A stretch of 64,000 nucleotides of DNA, from positions 25,986-89,985 of the forward strand of contig JAPSFM010000012.1 of assembly GCA_035063885.1 (NCBI GenBank), given 5' to 3'. Source of the DNA: CAADGY01 sp900696665 (lineage in GTDB: Bacteria; Acidobacteriota; Terriglobia; Bryobacterales; Bryobacteraceae). Under the pieces are notes generated by a model that was not told the DNA's origin, did no database searches, and saw only the letters and a program-made list of their open reading frames with translations. Positions 1 to 10,400 of the stretch are shown here, piece after piece (position 1 is the first letter of the stretch; each line of letters starts with the position of its first letter). The translations under genes were made by a program, and so were the position numbers.

Positions 1-56
1 TGCCTCAGTTGAGCGAATATGAAGTCGTGGTGCTGGAACGACGCAGCACACCATGA
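1..56 (+). CDS. C-terminal end of an upstream gene (partial)
   Basis: The frame starting at base 3 is open from the window edge to TGA at 54-56 and reads ...LSEYEVVVLERRSTP. The stop lies 9 bp before the next ATG, on the same strand, as expected for an operon neighbour. A hydrophobic-strand ending of this kind is often seen in C-terminal beta-sandwich domains of glycosidases, but 17 residues are too few to name a family. Confidence 0.35.
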   Translation, partial: PQLSEYEVVVLERRSTP

Positions 57-65
57 GGAATCTGT

Positions 66-1400
66 ATGTTCCGCCTGTTGCTGGTTAGCCTCTTTATGTT
101 TTCCATTTCCAGTCAAGCCGCTCCCGAAACCATCTGGAAAGCGGGCACGGCCAAAATCTCGATTGTCCCCGATGAACCGGTTTGGATGGCGGGCTATGCT
201 GCGCGTACGCGGCCATCCGAGGGCGTAGCGTTGCCGGTGCACGCCAAGGCGCTCGTGCTCGAAGACACTTCGGGAAAGAAGTCTGTGCTCGTCACCGCTG
301 ACCTCCTCGGATTTACAGCGCGACTGAGCCGGGTGGTTGCAAAACGAGCACAGAAGAAATACGGGCTGCCGCGGGAACGCATCCTGTTTAACGCGTCCCA
401 CACGCATTCCGGTCCCGTTATTGACCGCCAACTTGCGGTGGCGTATCTCATAGACGATAAGCAATGGGCGGCCATCGATCGTTATACCAAGGCCCTCGAG
501 GACAAATTGTTGGACGTCATCGGGCAGGCGCTGAAAAATATGCAGCCTGCGAGCCTGAGTTTCGGGCGCACGAAAGCCGGTTTCGCAGCGAACCGCCGCA
601 AGTCGTTCGGACCGGGGCCCGTACAGCACGAAGTTCCCGTGCTGCGCATTAGTGGAAAAGACGGACAGCTCCTTGCGGTAGTGTTCACCTATGCGTGTCA
701 TAACACGACGCTGGGCGCCGATTTTTGCAAATTCCATGGCGATTATGCGGGCGTGGCGCAGAAGCAGATCGAAGACCGGCATCCTGGCGGGGTGGCCTAC
801 TTTGTGACCGGGTGCGGCGCCGATGCGAACCCCAATCCTCGTGGCACTCTCGACCATGTGAACCGCTACGGCAGCGAACTTGCAACGGCGGTCATGGAGA
901 AGATATCCGGCGATCTGCGCGCCGTCTCGGGCCCTTTGCGCACGGTCTTTCAAATTGAAGAACTGGACTTCGCCACACCTCCCACGCGCGACGAGCTGAA
1001 GAAAAAGCTGTTGCACGAAAACGTGTACGAACGCCGCCACGCCGAAGAGATGCTGAAGATCATGGACCGCGATGGGCGGCTTCCCACAAAATACCCCTAC
1101 CCGCTCCAGGTCTGGCAGTTTGGTCCGGATCTCACGCTGATCGCGATGGCGGGCGAAGTGGTGGTCGATTACAACCTGCGGCTGAGGAAAGAACTCGGCG
1201 AAGAAAACACTTGGGTGGCCGGATACAGCAATGATGTCTCCGCCTACATCCCATCCTTGCGCATCCTCAAGGAGGGCGGCTACGAAGGCGGCGGAGCGAT
1301 GATCTACTATGTCCAGCCCGGCCCCTTCGCACCCAATGTGGAAGAACTGATTATGGAGCGCATCCACAAACTCGTCCAGCAGGTGCGCCCGGCCAAGTGA
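66..1400 (+). CDS. Secreted neutral/alkaline ceramidase-like protein
   Basis: A 444-residue protein with a Sec signal peptide at residues 1-18, cut near SQA/AP. The body matches the N-terminal catalytic domain of neutral ceramidases: an AGTAKISIVP opening, HTHSGP at 112-117 and ACHNTTL at 210-216 (candidate zinc ligands), HGDYAG at 224-229, and GCGADANPNPRG at 249-260. True ceramidases are about 650 residues or more; this is the short form, common as paralogs in soil Acidobacteria and Planctomycetes, and it lacks the C-terminal Ig-like domain. The substrate is therefore uncertain (an amide or ester of a lipid or sugar). GAGGA at 55-59 sits 6-7 bases before the ATG and fixes the start. The 3' end converges with the TonB receptor, with a 6-bp gap. 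Confidence 0.8.
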   Translation: MFRLLLVSLFMFSISSQAAPETIWKAGTAKISIVPDEPVWMAGYAARTRPSEGVALPVHAKALVLEDTSGKKSVLVTADLLGFTARLSRVVAKRAQKKYGLPRERILFNASHTHSGPVIDRQLAVAYLIDDKQWAAIDRYTKALEDKLLDVIGQALKNMQPASLSFGRTKAGFAANRRKSFGPGPVQHEVPVLRISGKDGQLLAVVFTYACHNTTLGADFCKFHGDYAGVAQKQIEDRHPGGVAYFVTGCGADANPNPRGTLDHVNRYGSELATAVMEKISGDLRAVSGPLRTVFQIEELDFATPPTRDELKKKLLHENVYERRHAEEMLKIMDRDGRLPTKYPYPLQVWQFGPDLTLIAMAGEVVVDYNLRLRKELGEENTWVAGYSNDVSAYIPSLRILKEGGYEGGGAMIYYVQPGPFAPNVEELIMERIHKLVQQVRPAK

Positions 1401-1406
1401 TTCGCA

Positions 1407-4400
1407 CTACCAAAGGAACTTCAACGACAACTGAATATCTCTGGGATCGCGGCTGGTACCGGAGATCCGCCCGAATTGCGCCGTTCCGAACGACGCACCC
1501 GGGAAACCGAACTCTGCGCGATTGAAGAGATTGAAGAACTCCGCCCGGAACTGCACGCGGCGCGCTTCATCAATCGCAAAACTCTTGAAAACCGAAAAGT
1601 CCCAGTTGTTTATGCCGGGTCCGATCACCGTGTTCCGGCCTGCCGTGCCCCATCGGAAGGCCCCCGCGCGCGCGAAGGCGTCCGTATTGAAGAAACGGTC
1701 TATGGTTCGTTCGTCGATATCGTTCGGATCACCCACCTGGTCGGGCCGCGCGCTGCCCTCTCCCGTATTCGGAGCATCGCCCGGCTGTCCAACGGTGAAT
1801 GGCGAACCCGACCGCAACGTGAGGATTCCATTGATCTGCCAGTTGCCGAGAATCGCCTCCACAGGCCATGGGGCGGCCCCGAGGAAGGCTTTGCCGCGGC
1901 CGAACGGCAGATCGTAGAGCCAGCTCAGCGTGTAGCGGTGGCTGAAGTGCTGGGTACAAAGCCCGCGCTGCTGACTGAAGTCCCGCCCATTCTGAATAGA
2001 TGTGCCCTCCCCTACAAAGGTCGAATCACTATTGCTGATGCATTTCGCAAAAGTGTAGCCGGCCATGAACAGCAGGCCTTTAGAATACCGCTTTTCCCCC
2101 TGAATCTGGAGGCCATGGTAGTTCGAATCACCACGCGAGCCAAGGCCGTTCACAACGCCGAAATTCGGATAGGGCCGCCTGGGTTGTATAGGTCCCGGAC
2201 CCGGCGTGGCCTGGTTAGGCAGCGTCGCCCAGGGCAGCCGCAGCCCACGGTTGCCCACGTAAGCAACCTGCAATACCGTGTCGAAGCCCAGCGATTGTTG
2301 GATGTTGAAGTTCCACTGGTGAACCTGTCCGTCCTTCCAGTCGGTGTCCACTGAAAAAGTCAATAGCGGAGTCGGAGGCGCAAGAGCCGTCGGGCGCCTA
2401 AGGTCGTAACGTCCGAAGTAGTACTGGCTGCTGGCATCCGTCTCCAGGTTTATGTTCGTCTGGCGAATGAATGGATCGTTAATGGCGAGGTCCACCCACG
2501 TGTTCGCCAGTTCCCGCTGGTAGAAGATCCCGTACGCGCCGCGAAACACCGTCTTGGCTCCTAGAAACTTCGGCGTCCAAGCGAATCCGATACGTGGCGC
2601 GAAATTGTTGAAATCGTCGTACGCCAGCGCGCTCGGGTATCCTTCGGGATCGCGCGCGGTGATAAGCCGCGCGCGATTTTGATCGAAGATCACAGTCGAA
2701 ATCGTGTTGTCCTTCGACAAAGGCCGTCCCGCCCATTCGTACCGCAGTCCCAGGTTCAAGGTCAGTTCCGGCGTGACGCGCCAGTCGTCTTGAAACCAGG
2801 GCTCCACTACCGTGTAGCGGAAGTGCGGTGAGAAAACGTCTATACTCGTCAGCGTGTTGCGGGGATAGCCGAGCAGGTAGTCTCCGAACGGCTGCCCGGT
2901 CAAAAAGCCGTTAAAGCCGTAGACGCCTCGTGGGTAAATCGCCTCCGGAAAATTGTCCCGGTGCCGCCGCGCAATTGCGCCAAACTTGATGCTGTGGGAT
3001 CCGCGCGTGTAATAGAAGCTGTCCTGCCATTGGTATGCTTCGTTTCGCCACGCTCGCGGGCCCGAAACGGATTGTCCGCCGTGTTCGCCAAATGAAGCGA
3101 ACCCCGTCACATTCATCTGCGGAATGCCCCAACAAGACGGGATTTCGCACAGCCCCTCCATCCCGAGTTCCCGCACGACGTTCACTTTACCCGCGCGCGC
3201 CTGGAATTCATTCTGGATAAACCGGCTGAAGCCCACACGGAAATCGTTCACCGCATTGGCGCCGATCAGGTGGGTCCAGGATACCAAAGCATTCTGGCCA
3301 CGGAATTTTTGCGAAGCTCCATCTGTCGGAAACAGTCTCGGATACCGGAAGTCCGTGTCCTCGAAGATGTAGTGTCCGAAGATGGAATCGGACTCCGAGA
3401 AGCGATGGTCAATGCGCCAGTTGTATTGCCCGACGTTGATGCGCTGTGGATCGGTCGAGATCCAGTTGAACACTCCGGTGCGGTTTGGAAGCGGCACATA
3501 CTGGTTCAGGATAGCTGCCGTGATCGGGTTGATGCGGTTTGAAGGGATCGTGTTATTCGGAAACGGCTGTCCGGTGAGCGGATCTCTTACCGTACCGATG
3601 CTGCTCAGGTTGCCGCTGCGAAGCTCAGCCGAAGGAACCGTGGTCAGTTGCGTAATGCCTTTGCGGACGCGGGTGCCTTCGTAGGCGCCGAATAGGAAGG
3701 TGCGGTTCCGTCCATCATACTTCGGCAGCAGGAGAGGCCCTCCGCCCGCGATGCCGAATTGGTTTCGCCGGAACGCGGGCCGCTTCGTGCCCGTACGGTT
3801 GTTGAAGAAGTTGTTTGCGTCCAGGCGATTGTTCCGGAGAAACTCCCAGGCCGTGCCGTGAAATTGATTGGCGCCGGACTTCATAACGGCGTTGATCTGA
3901 CCGCCTGCCTCCGTCCCGAATTCGGCGGAATAGTTTGTGCTTTGAACGCGAAATTCCTGGAGCGCGTCGATAATCGGCTCCACCGAGTTCGTCCCGTGCT
4001 GCACCTCTTTGGCCATGAAGCCATTGATGAGAAACTGGTTCGCCGTCTGGCGCTGGCCGTTCACGCTGAACGCGGTCCCGGCCGCGCGCGCGCCATACTG
4101 ACCGGCCACGGTCCCGCCGGAGCGCTCGGTCGACCCCGCCATTAGCACCATCAACTGTGTGAAGTTCCGGCCGTTCAACGGCAGATCAGTGATGGCTTTT
4201 GTCTCTACCACTCCGCCGATCTGGGAATCGGCCGTTTGCAACTGGGGCGCCGTAGAGGTGACCTGAACGGATTCGGTAACAGCACCGATCTCAAGCGCGA
4301 AGTCCATTTGGGCGCGCTGTGCCACCTCTACTCGGACGCTAGGCACGATCGCACGCTTGAACCCCGGCGCTTCGGCGGTAATCGTGTAGATCCCCACCGG

Positions 4401-4619
4401 GACGCTGGCAAACGAATACAGTCCGTCACTACCAGCTATCGCGGACCGTGTATTGCCGGTACCCTCCTGCTCGAGCGTGATCTTTACATTTGGAACCGTG
4501 GCGCCTTGGGGGTCGACAACACGTCCCTGTATGGATCCCGCCTCTTGCGCCCCCAATGGAATTGTGAGAATGGCGGCAACGAGAGTCGCGCCTCTGAACA
4601 CTGTCGAAAGACTGTACAT
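1407..4619 (-). CDS. Oar-like TonB-dependent receptor 1
   Basis: A 1070-residue outer-membrane receptor. Residues 1-24 are a signal peptide ending near GAQ. Residues 28-110 form a carboxypeptidase-regulatory-like (Ig-fold) domain (GRVVDPQGATVPNVKI ... SFASVPVGIYTI). The plug follows, with DLPLNGRNF, SVNGQRQTANQFLINGF and AVMKSGANQFHG, and then a beta barrel ending in the aromatic LSLKFLW that BAM recognises. This is the standard build of Acidobacteria receptors for large substrates. The strong Shine-Dalgarno GGAGGGGGG precedes the ATG on the minus strand. It is transcribed alone; its product probably imports oligosaccharides or glycolipid fragments, but the ligand cannot be read from sequence. 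Confidence 0.9.
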   Translation of the reverse strand: MYSLSTVFRGATLVAAILTIPLGAQEAGSIQGRVVDPQGATVPNVKITLEQEGTGNTRSAIAGSDGLYSFASVPVGIYTITAEAPGFKRAIVPSVRVEVAQRAQMDFALEIGAVTESVQVTSTAPQLQTADSQIGGVVETKAITDLPLNGRNFTQLMVLMAGSTERSGGTVAGQYGARAAGTAFSVNGQRQTANQFLINGFMAKEVQHGTNSVEPIIDALQEFRVQSTNYSAEFGTEAGGQINAVMKSGANQFHGTAWEFLRNNRLDANNFFNNRTGTKRPAFRRNQFGIAGGGPLLLPKYDGRNRTFLFGAYEGTRVRKGITQLTTVPSAELRSGNLSSIGTVRDPLTGQPFPNNTIPSNRINPITAAILNQYVPLPNRTGVFNWISTDPQRINVGQYNWRIDHRFSESDSIFGHYIFEDTDFRYPRLFPTDGASQKFRGQNALVSWTHLIGANAVNDFRVGFSRFIQNEFQARAGKVNVVRELGMEGLCEIPSCWGIPQMNVTGFASFGEHGGQSVSGPRAWRNEAYQWQDSFYYTRGSHSIKFGAIARRHRDNFPEAIYPRGVYGFNGFLTGQPFGDYLLGYPRNTLTSIDVFSPHFRYTVVEPWFQDDWRVTPELTLNLGLRYEWAGRPLSKDNTISTVIFDQNRARLITARDPEGYPSALAYDDFNNFAPRIGFAWTPKFLGAKTVFRGAYGIFYQRELANTWVDLAINDPFIRQTNINLETDASSQYYFGRYDLRRPTALAPPTPLLTFSVDTDWKDGQVHQWNFNIQQSLGFDTVLQVAYVGNRGLRLPWATLPNQATPGPGPIQPRRPYPNFGVVNGLGSRGDSNYHGLQIQGEKRYSKGLLFMAGYTFAKCISNSDSTFVGEGTSIQNGRDFSQQRGLCTQHFSHRYTLSWLYDLPFGRGKAFLGAAPWPVEAILGNWQINGILTLRSGSPFTVGQPGDAPNTGEGSARPDQVGDPNDIDERTIDRFFNTDAFARAGAFRWGTAGRNTVIGPGINNWDFSVFKSFAIDEARRVQFRAEFFNLFNRAEFGFPGASFGTAQFGRISGTSRDPRDIQLSLKFLW

Positions 4620-4685
4620 TTCAGGCCCCCCTCCAAGTTTGAAGCCGGCGGCTCAAAATGCTGGACCGCAATCCGTCTGCTATCC

Positions 4686-4714
4686 ATAGTCAGAGGAAAA
4701 TGCGCTTCTGTCAA
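4686..4714 (-). promoter_or_regulatory. Sigma-70-like promoter for TonB receptor 1
   Basis: Read on the minus strand, a perfect TTGACA (plus-strand 4709-4714) is followed by 17 bases and GACTAT (4686-4691). It lies 67 bp before the start codon at 4619. The -35 is perfect and the -10 is weak. Confidence 0.45.
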
Positions 4715-4753
4715 TAGAAAAAGCGAGATGCGTGTGCCCGAAATGCGTACAAT

Positions 4754-5533
4754 TCAAAGTTGCAAGCGTAACAAGCGGGCTGCGTTGCGCGTTAAGATGT
4801 CTTCCTTATCCGCGGCGCTGACCTCCAGTACTTCTACCTTCACAATCGCCGGATCGGGATACTGGAAGGGCATGCCGCTGCCGAACAGAATGCGGTCTGC
4901 GCCCAAGTTCTCCACCAGCCTGCCGAGCTCATTGGCCAGCACGGCCGACATCCGTCCGACATCGATCGAGTAGTTTGCCGGCAGCCCGGAACCTTTGCGG
5001 CCCAGTGCGGAGCCGGTGTATCCCAACCCGTTGAGAATGGCGAACTGCGCGGAGGGCGCTGCCCTGACCAGCCCCTCAATCTCAGCCAGGGGCACGTCTG
5101 GGATTTCGACAAGCCAAGTCCGCTGCCGTGGGTCCTCCACCCGGACCGGAATGGTGATAAGCATGCCGCGCCCGGTGGCTGCTTTTACAAGTTCCAGGCA
5201 CGCCGGGTCGGTGAGCTTGTAGTTGTGCCAGCGCGGATACAGCCGGAGTCCCTTCATTCCGAGCTTCTCCTGACAGGTGGCGAGATCGTCCGCCCAGCCC
5301 GCGTACGTGGGATTGATAACCGCGAACGGGATGAGGCGGTCGCGGTGGTGCTCCACTTCGGCAGCCAATTGCTCGTTGGCGGGCTGCACGTTCCGGTACG
5401 CGATTGCATCAGCGCTCGAAACGGCGGCCTGGCGGATCTTGCGGCTGTCCATCAACCGCAGGAGTTCAGGAGCCGTATTGTGCCGGAGCTGGCGAAAAGC
5501 AAAATGACCTAAGTACGCATTGATATCGATCAT
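4754..5533 (-). CDS. Amidohydrolase-like TIM-barrel protein lacking the HxH motif
   Basis: A 259-residue protein of the ACMSD-like amidohydrolase (Amidohydro_2) type, with no signal peptide. The start at 5533 (MIDINAYLG) is chosen because its ATGA overlaps the stop of the upstream gene (5530-5533); the frame is open further upstream but that part overlaps the neighbour. Late barrel motifs are recognisable (AILNGLGYTG, RILFGSGMPF), but the N-terminal HxH metal site of the family is replaced by N-A-Y in IDINAYLG. It may be a metal-free paralog or use another chemistry. It is the last gene of a three-gene minus-strand operon beginning at 7334. Confidence 0.75.
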   Translation of the reverse strand: MIDINAYLGHFAFRQLRHNTAPELLRLMDSRKIRQAAVSSADAIAYRNVQPANEQLAAEVEHHRDRLIPFAVINPTYAGWADDLATCQEKLGMKGLRLYPRWHNYKLTDPACLELVKAATGRGMLITIPVRVEDPRQRTWLVEIPDVPLAEIEGLVRAAPSAQFAILNGLGYTGSALGRKGSGLPANYSIDVGRMSAVLANELGRLVENLGADRILFGSGMPFQYPDPAIVKVEVLEVSAADKEDILTRNAARLLRLQL

Positions 5534-6399
5534 GACCGCTGCCTCCTCGCCATAATTCGGGCCATATTTCCACCCATGATCTTCGCTCTGTCGGATTCGC
5601 TGATCCGGGCGCCGCGTATCTTCCCGACGCCCGCCGTCATGCTCATATCGCATCCGAAAACAACGCGGTCGGCGCCAAGTGTTGCCACTGCCATTTCGAT
5701 CATGCCTTCATCAATGACGCTGCCGCTGGTGTCGAGATAGACCGTCGGAGCGTTTCGCAGGGACTTAATCTCCCATTCCCAATCGCCACCGCCGCCCACA
5801 TGCCCGCAAATAATCGTTGCCTCCGGGTACCGGCTGGCTACTTTCGCGATATGGGAGCCATCGCTGATGCGTGGCTGGTCCGCCAAGTAGTAGTGCATGT
5901 GCCCGGCATGCGTAAGGATGGGAATGCGCAGCTCGATCGTAAGCTCCACAAGGGGATAGAGAACCGGCTCGTCAATCCAATACTCGTTGTAGAGCTTTAC
6001 GCCCATGAAGCCGCGTTCTTCGACGCAGCGCCGGACATCGTCGAGCGCGTCCTTCGTGTATCCGGGATTGACGTAGGCATACCCCAGGATCCGGCCCGGA
6101 AATCGCTTTGTCGATTCGGCTACCTGCCGGTTGCACTCGCGAAACTGATCCGCCGTAGCCGGACGGCGCGCCGTCAGCATCGAGCAGCAGAGTTGGTCAA
6201 TGCCGAGCTTATCCGCCGCTTCGACAAGCTGGCTATCGCTGTCCCGCAATACTCCCGAACTTTGCGCATAAAGATGCGCATGGCAGTCGATGGTTTTTGT
6301 GGAGCCGGTCGAGCGTGTTTGCGCACCCAATGCAGGCGCCACGCCAGCCGCTCCGGCGCGTTCCAGAAACGCGCGTCGTGAGAGAGAATCAGATGTCAT
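5530..6399 (-). CDS. Tat-exported amidohydrolase (ACMSD-like)
   Basis: A 289-residue protein with a twin-arginine signal (SRRAFLERAGAAG) followed by an amidohydrolase barrel: IDCHAHLY (HxH on strand 1), ILTHAGHMHY, IICGHVGGGGDWEWE and VVFGCDMSM (late Asp). The metal ligands missing in its downstream neighbour are present here, so this copy is the likely active hydrolase or decarboxylase. I place the start at 6399, which leaves a compact Tat leader. An ATG at 6429 overlaps the upstream stop as TGATG and would add ten residues, so the start is not settled. The two amidohydrolases overlap by 4 bp and may work as a pair. Confidence 0.8.
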   Translation of the reverse strand: MTSDSLSRRAFLERAGAAGVAPALGAQTRSTGSTKTIDCHAHLYAQSSGVLRDSDSQLVEAADKLGIDQLCCSMLTARRPATADQFRECNRQVAESTKRFPGRILGYAYVNPGYTKDALDDVRRCVEERGFMGVKLYNEYWIDEPVLYPLVELTIELRIPILTHAGHMHYYLADQPRISDGSHIAKVASRYPEATIICGHVGGGGDWEWEIKSLRNAPTVYLDTSGSVIDEGMIEMAVATLGADRVVFGCDMSMTAGVGKIRGARISESDRAKIMGGNMARIMARRQRS

Positions 6400-6428
6400 A
6401 AGAGAGAACCTGCACGGATAGGCCAACA

Positions 6429-7334
6429 TCAAGCGCGGAGAATCCGCCGCACACGGCTGGCGTTGTCCGTGACCTCGTCCTTAAACTTTGGAAACATTCC
6501 GACGATTACCGCATCGTTCGGTTTAATGCTATCGAAGGTGAACTGGAATGCGCGCTCCAACTCTTCCGCGTTGTTGATGCGCCGGCCGGCTGCCAGAATC
6601 TTGAAGACCAGGCAGGGCTTTTTTGTCTGCCGGACTACTTTGAACATGCGCGCGGGGTCACCCTCCAAATAAACCTCGCCTGCGGGTAGGGGCAGTTCAC
6701 CGGTTATTTTTCGCACTTCATCGGCCGTCCGCGTTACCTGGTAGCAACAGGTCATATAAAAGTCGGTGTCCCAACCTTCCTCTTCGGCCCGCGCTATGTT
6801 CGCCGGTGTGTGAGAAGACATCCCCACCATCACTCCACTATCCCTCACCTGCTTGAGGAACGTGCGGATTTTATCGAATTCCCGGCGGCGGCACAAACTG
6901 TCCGTCACACCGCCATGATGCACAATCCCGATGGGACCGGCTTTCGCAAGCTTCCTGATCAAATCGGGGTCTTCGTGCAACTCACGGGAGCTTAAGAGAA
7001 TCCACTGGAGCCGGCCGCCGCCGGCGCGGTGGCGTTCCAGATCGGCCATACTGCGCTGATTATAGGAGAACTGCCACGTGTTGATGCCATTCCGCTCGCA
7101 GCGGCTGAGGGTCTGGCACACGTTTTCAGTGGTGCTCCACTCCCGCATCACATCGTCAAAAATCCGGTTGAAATGAGAGTATCCATAAAACGGGTTCGCA
7201 CCAATGATCAGCCGGGTGACCTGAAATTTGCCAAGTGAGATAGCAGGCAACAGAGGGGGTGAAGTCGCTGCCGCGGGGACCACCGCCGGCAGCGCCGCGG
7301 CGGATTTCAGAAAAATGCGTCGAGGAGTCGTCAT
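6429..7334 (-). CDS. Tat-exported aldo/keto reductase-like TIM-barrel protein
   Basis: A 301-residue protein starting MTTPRRIFLKSAAALP, a Tat leader, then a barrel opening LGKFQVTRLIIGANPF that resembles aldo/keto reductases. The usual DTAxxYG segment reads INTWQFSYNQRS, so the catalytic Asp/Tyr arrangement is not obvious. A second ATG lies 6 bp upstream (7340), but GGAG is only 1 base from it and 7 bases from 7334, so 7334 is the better start. It is the first gene of the operon with two amidohydrolases. Export of a nicotinamide reductase would be unusual, so a hydrolase, isomerase or folded-cofactor role is possible. Function unknown beyond the fold. Confidence 0.7.
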   Translation of the reverse strand: MTTPRRIFLKSAAALPAVVPAAATSPPLLPAISLGKFQVTRLIIGANPFYGYSHFNRIFDDVMREWSTTENVCQTLSRCERNGINTWQFSYNQRSMADLERHRAGGGRLQWILLSSRELHEDPDLIRKLAKAGPIGIVHHGGVTDSLCRRREFDKIRTFLKQVRDSGVMVGMSSHTPANIARAEEEGWDTDFYMTCCYQVTRTADEVRKITGELPLPAGEVYLEGDPARMFKVVRQTKKPCLVFKILAAGRRINNAEELERAFQFTFDSIKPNDAVIVGMFPKFKDEVTDNASRVRRILRA

Positions 7335-7419
7335 GTACATACTCCGGAGTTACAGATTGCCAACTCCACTATATAAGAGAGTGAAGTTACGGGCAATCGC
7401 CCCGGAGCACCGGCGCCGG

Positions 7420-7438
7420 GCGGACGCTCAGCGTCCGC
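7420..7438 (-). terminator. Perfect GC hairpin downstream of TonB receptor 2
   Basis: GCGGACGC-TCA-GCGTCCGC forms an 8-bp perfect stem with a 3-base loop. It lies 32 bases beyond the stop of the receptor gene transcribed leftwards. No U-tract follows on that strand, so it may be an RNA-stabilising hairpin or REP-like element, not an intrinsic terminator. Confidence 0.4.
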
Positions 7439-7469
7439 ATCTCCCCGCCGTCAGTACAGGTACCGGCTG

Positions 7470-10400
7470 TTAAAACCGAAACGTGAGCGAAAACTGGATC
7501 TGCCGGGGCGGACGCGTGGAACCGATTCGCCCGGAGTTGACGTTTCCGGATTGTACTGTGCTATTCGACGCGGGGCCCCATTGAGTGTGGTTAAACGCAT
7601 TGAATAGGTCCATCCGGAAAACGAGAGCGCCCGTCTCGGCCGGAAACCCTGTCCTGGTTGTCTTCTCGAGCGAAAAGTTCCAATTGTTAATTCCCGGATC
7701 TTCATAGACGCCGATGGGCGAATTGCCAAAAGTCCCAAAAGCAGGCTGCTCGAAACACGCCGCGTTGAACCATTGGAACCGGTTGCGTCCGCCGGGAACG
7801 TCCCGCGGGTCGCAGACACGGTTCGGCATGATACCGTAGCCGGTACCGGAAAGGTCGTTGGTGGTAACGCGATTTGGCGCTCCGGTCGTCATGTCGGCAA
7901 TCGTGCTGATGGTCCAACCGCCCGCGATGAAACCGGCGGCGCCGTTCGTCCACATGCCCCGTCCAGGCCCGAAGGGGAGATCGTACGAAATGGCATTGAC
8001 GAAACGCAAGCGCGGTGTGAGCTGGGCGGGCCCTTCCCATATGTAAGGATAGGCGCCGTGCTGGTTCCCGCTATCGCTGGGACCGAGCATCGCACTGACT
8101 ATATTCTTCGCGAAGGTGAAACTGGAGTTGAAGACAAGTCCCTTCCAGTAGTTTCCACGCAGGCTGGCGCCCAAGCCGTGATAGTTGCCGTACCCGATAG
8201 GCTTCCAAGTTCCAATGACCCCCCACTGCGGGAAGGGACGCCGCGCGTTGATGGGCACACCGGCGAGAGACCCTTGCGGAAGTGCAGGAGCATTCACATC
8301 CACGAACTGGGGCAGGTGGTACGCGTGAGTGCCCTGATAGGAGATCTCTGCCGCCAGCGTCGACCCGAACCTCTGCTGAATGCTGGCCGACCATTCCTGC
8401 ACGGTGGAAGCAGGATAGTATCCCGGGACAAACCGGAATGTGCCAAGCGGCGTGGAGTTCGGGCGGGGTATTGCCGTCGGTTCCGGGAACGGAAAGTTAC
8501 CCTGCACCTGGAGACTCGGCACCTGCTCACTCGACGAAATGACCGGTTCGTACCGTAGCTTGAACGGCGCGACAGCCGAACTGATGTCGGAGAACTGGTT
8601 GGTGTTGCTGTTGCCGTCGTAGTAAATGCCGTAGCCCGCCCGGAACACCGTGCTGCCGGTCACCGAGTACGCCAATCCAATTCGTGGAGCGAGATTTAAT
8701 TTGCGCGTTCGATGTCCTTCCGGGGGAATGTTGGAGTTCAGCGGGGCATCCTTGCCGAAGTCGGTTGCCGGATTCAAATAATCCAATGGGTTCTGGAGTA
8801 CGTACAGGATGTTCCCATTGACTTCGTCGAAGCTCGCGACGTTGTGGCGCGGAACCAGCCACGGGCTCCAGTATTCATATCGCAAGCCATAGTTCAGCGT
8901 GAGTTTGCTCGTGACACGCCAGGAATCCTGGGCATACACGCCGTAGTAGCGCTTGTGCCCGCGGTAAGCAGCGTTGTTCAATTGGAACAGCCCATTGAGC
9001 GGCGTCCCCAGCAGGAACGTCGCAAACGCGTTCCCGCCATTAGCGAGCCCGAGAGCGTTTCTGGCGGCGGCGCAGGCGGTATTCCCATCCGGGCAGGCCG
9101 ACGTAAACACCGGCGTGAAATTGAAGTAGCCTTTATCGTTTGACTGGTTCTGGTAATAGAAACGGCGCTCGATGGTCTGGAATCCGAACTTCAGGTTGTG
9201 CCGTCCGCGAATGTGCGTAATGTCGTCTCCAACCTGGTAAAGGTTGTCCGTGCCATCCAGGAGAAAGCTCAGCGTGCTGTTCATTGAATACCCGGTTCCG
9301 CCGAACGATGGTCCGCCAGCCAGTTGGGAGGTGTTCAGCAATCCAATCGCAGCCGAGGCATTCGCGGCATTCAAATCCTTTCCGTATAGCCATTTCGGGC
9401 GGGCATAACCTACCATGAAATCGTTCACCGTGTTCGTCGAGAGAATCCGCGTCCAATGCACCACGGCGCTTTGGTCGCTGGCATTCTGCGATAGACCAGC
9501 CAGCGATTCAACAGGCTGGTTGATGGTCGGCGCGACGGTTTTCGAATACCGGCCGTAGATGCGGTCGGCTTCGCTCTTCGCCCAGTCCATCCGAAGCACT
9601 CCCTGGTCGCTGTCGATCCGCTGCCGGGCATCCCCGATGTAGCGCGGAATGCCGTCGATCACCGTATTCGGTGTGAGCACATAGTTCTCCAGGAACTTCA
9701 GAGTGACCGGATCCACGCAGGTCGGGCGCGGCGCGCAAAGGGCCGTCGCTCCGAGCGGAATGCGATTCCCGGGGAATGGCTCTCTCAAGCCCGTCACTGG
9801 ATCGTATCGATACGGATTGTAGATGGTCGGTGTGGGAAGAAACGTGTTGTTCGGCCCGGCAGGACGGAACTGCGAAAAATCACCCTGTCGGATATCGTTC
9901 GGCGGAACTGTGACGATCGACAGCGTCGACTGCCGGACCCGCAACCCTTCATAGGCTCCGAAAAAGAACAGCTTGTTGGAAATCAGCGGTCCGCCCAGCG
10001 CTCCGCCGAACTGGTTCTGGCGGAAAGGATTCTTTCTGCGGCCTGCGAGATTGTTGAAGAAAGAGCTGGCGTCCAGTTCTTCGTTGCGCAGGTACTCGTA
10101 CACCTCTCCGTGAAACCGGTTGGTCCCGCTTCGCGTGATGACGTTAACCGCGGCTACGCCGTTGCCGAACTCGGCGTTCATGCTGGAGACGTGAATCTTC
10201 ATTTCCTGAATGGCTGAGGGTGGCGTCTGGGGTGTCGTCTGGCGGTAGACGGAACTTTGCACGTTCACCCCGTCGATGGAGACGTTGGTCGCCGAATCGC
10301 GATTTCCCGCGGCAAAAATGCCGGAGGAGCGGAACAGCGGACTGGATGGATTCGACCCGAGCACAGCGTTCATCGAGAATCCGGCGAATGAAGCCGTTGG

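Noticed and set aside
4748..4764. TACAA...TTGCA near the end of the first amidohydrolase gene, considered as another GntR site
   Set aside because: The half-sites are in reversed order and spacing differs, so it does not match the TTGYA-N9-TACAA pattern.
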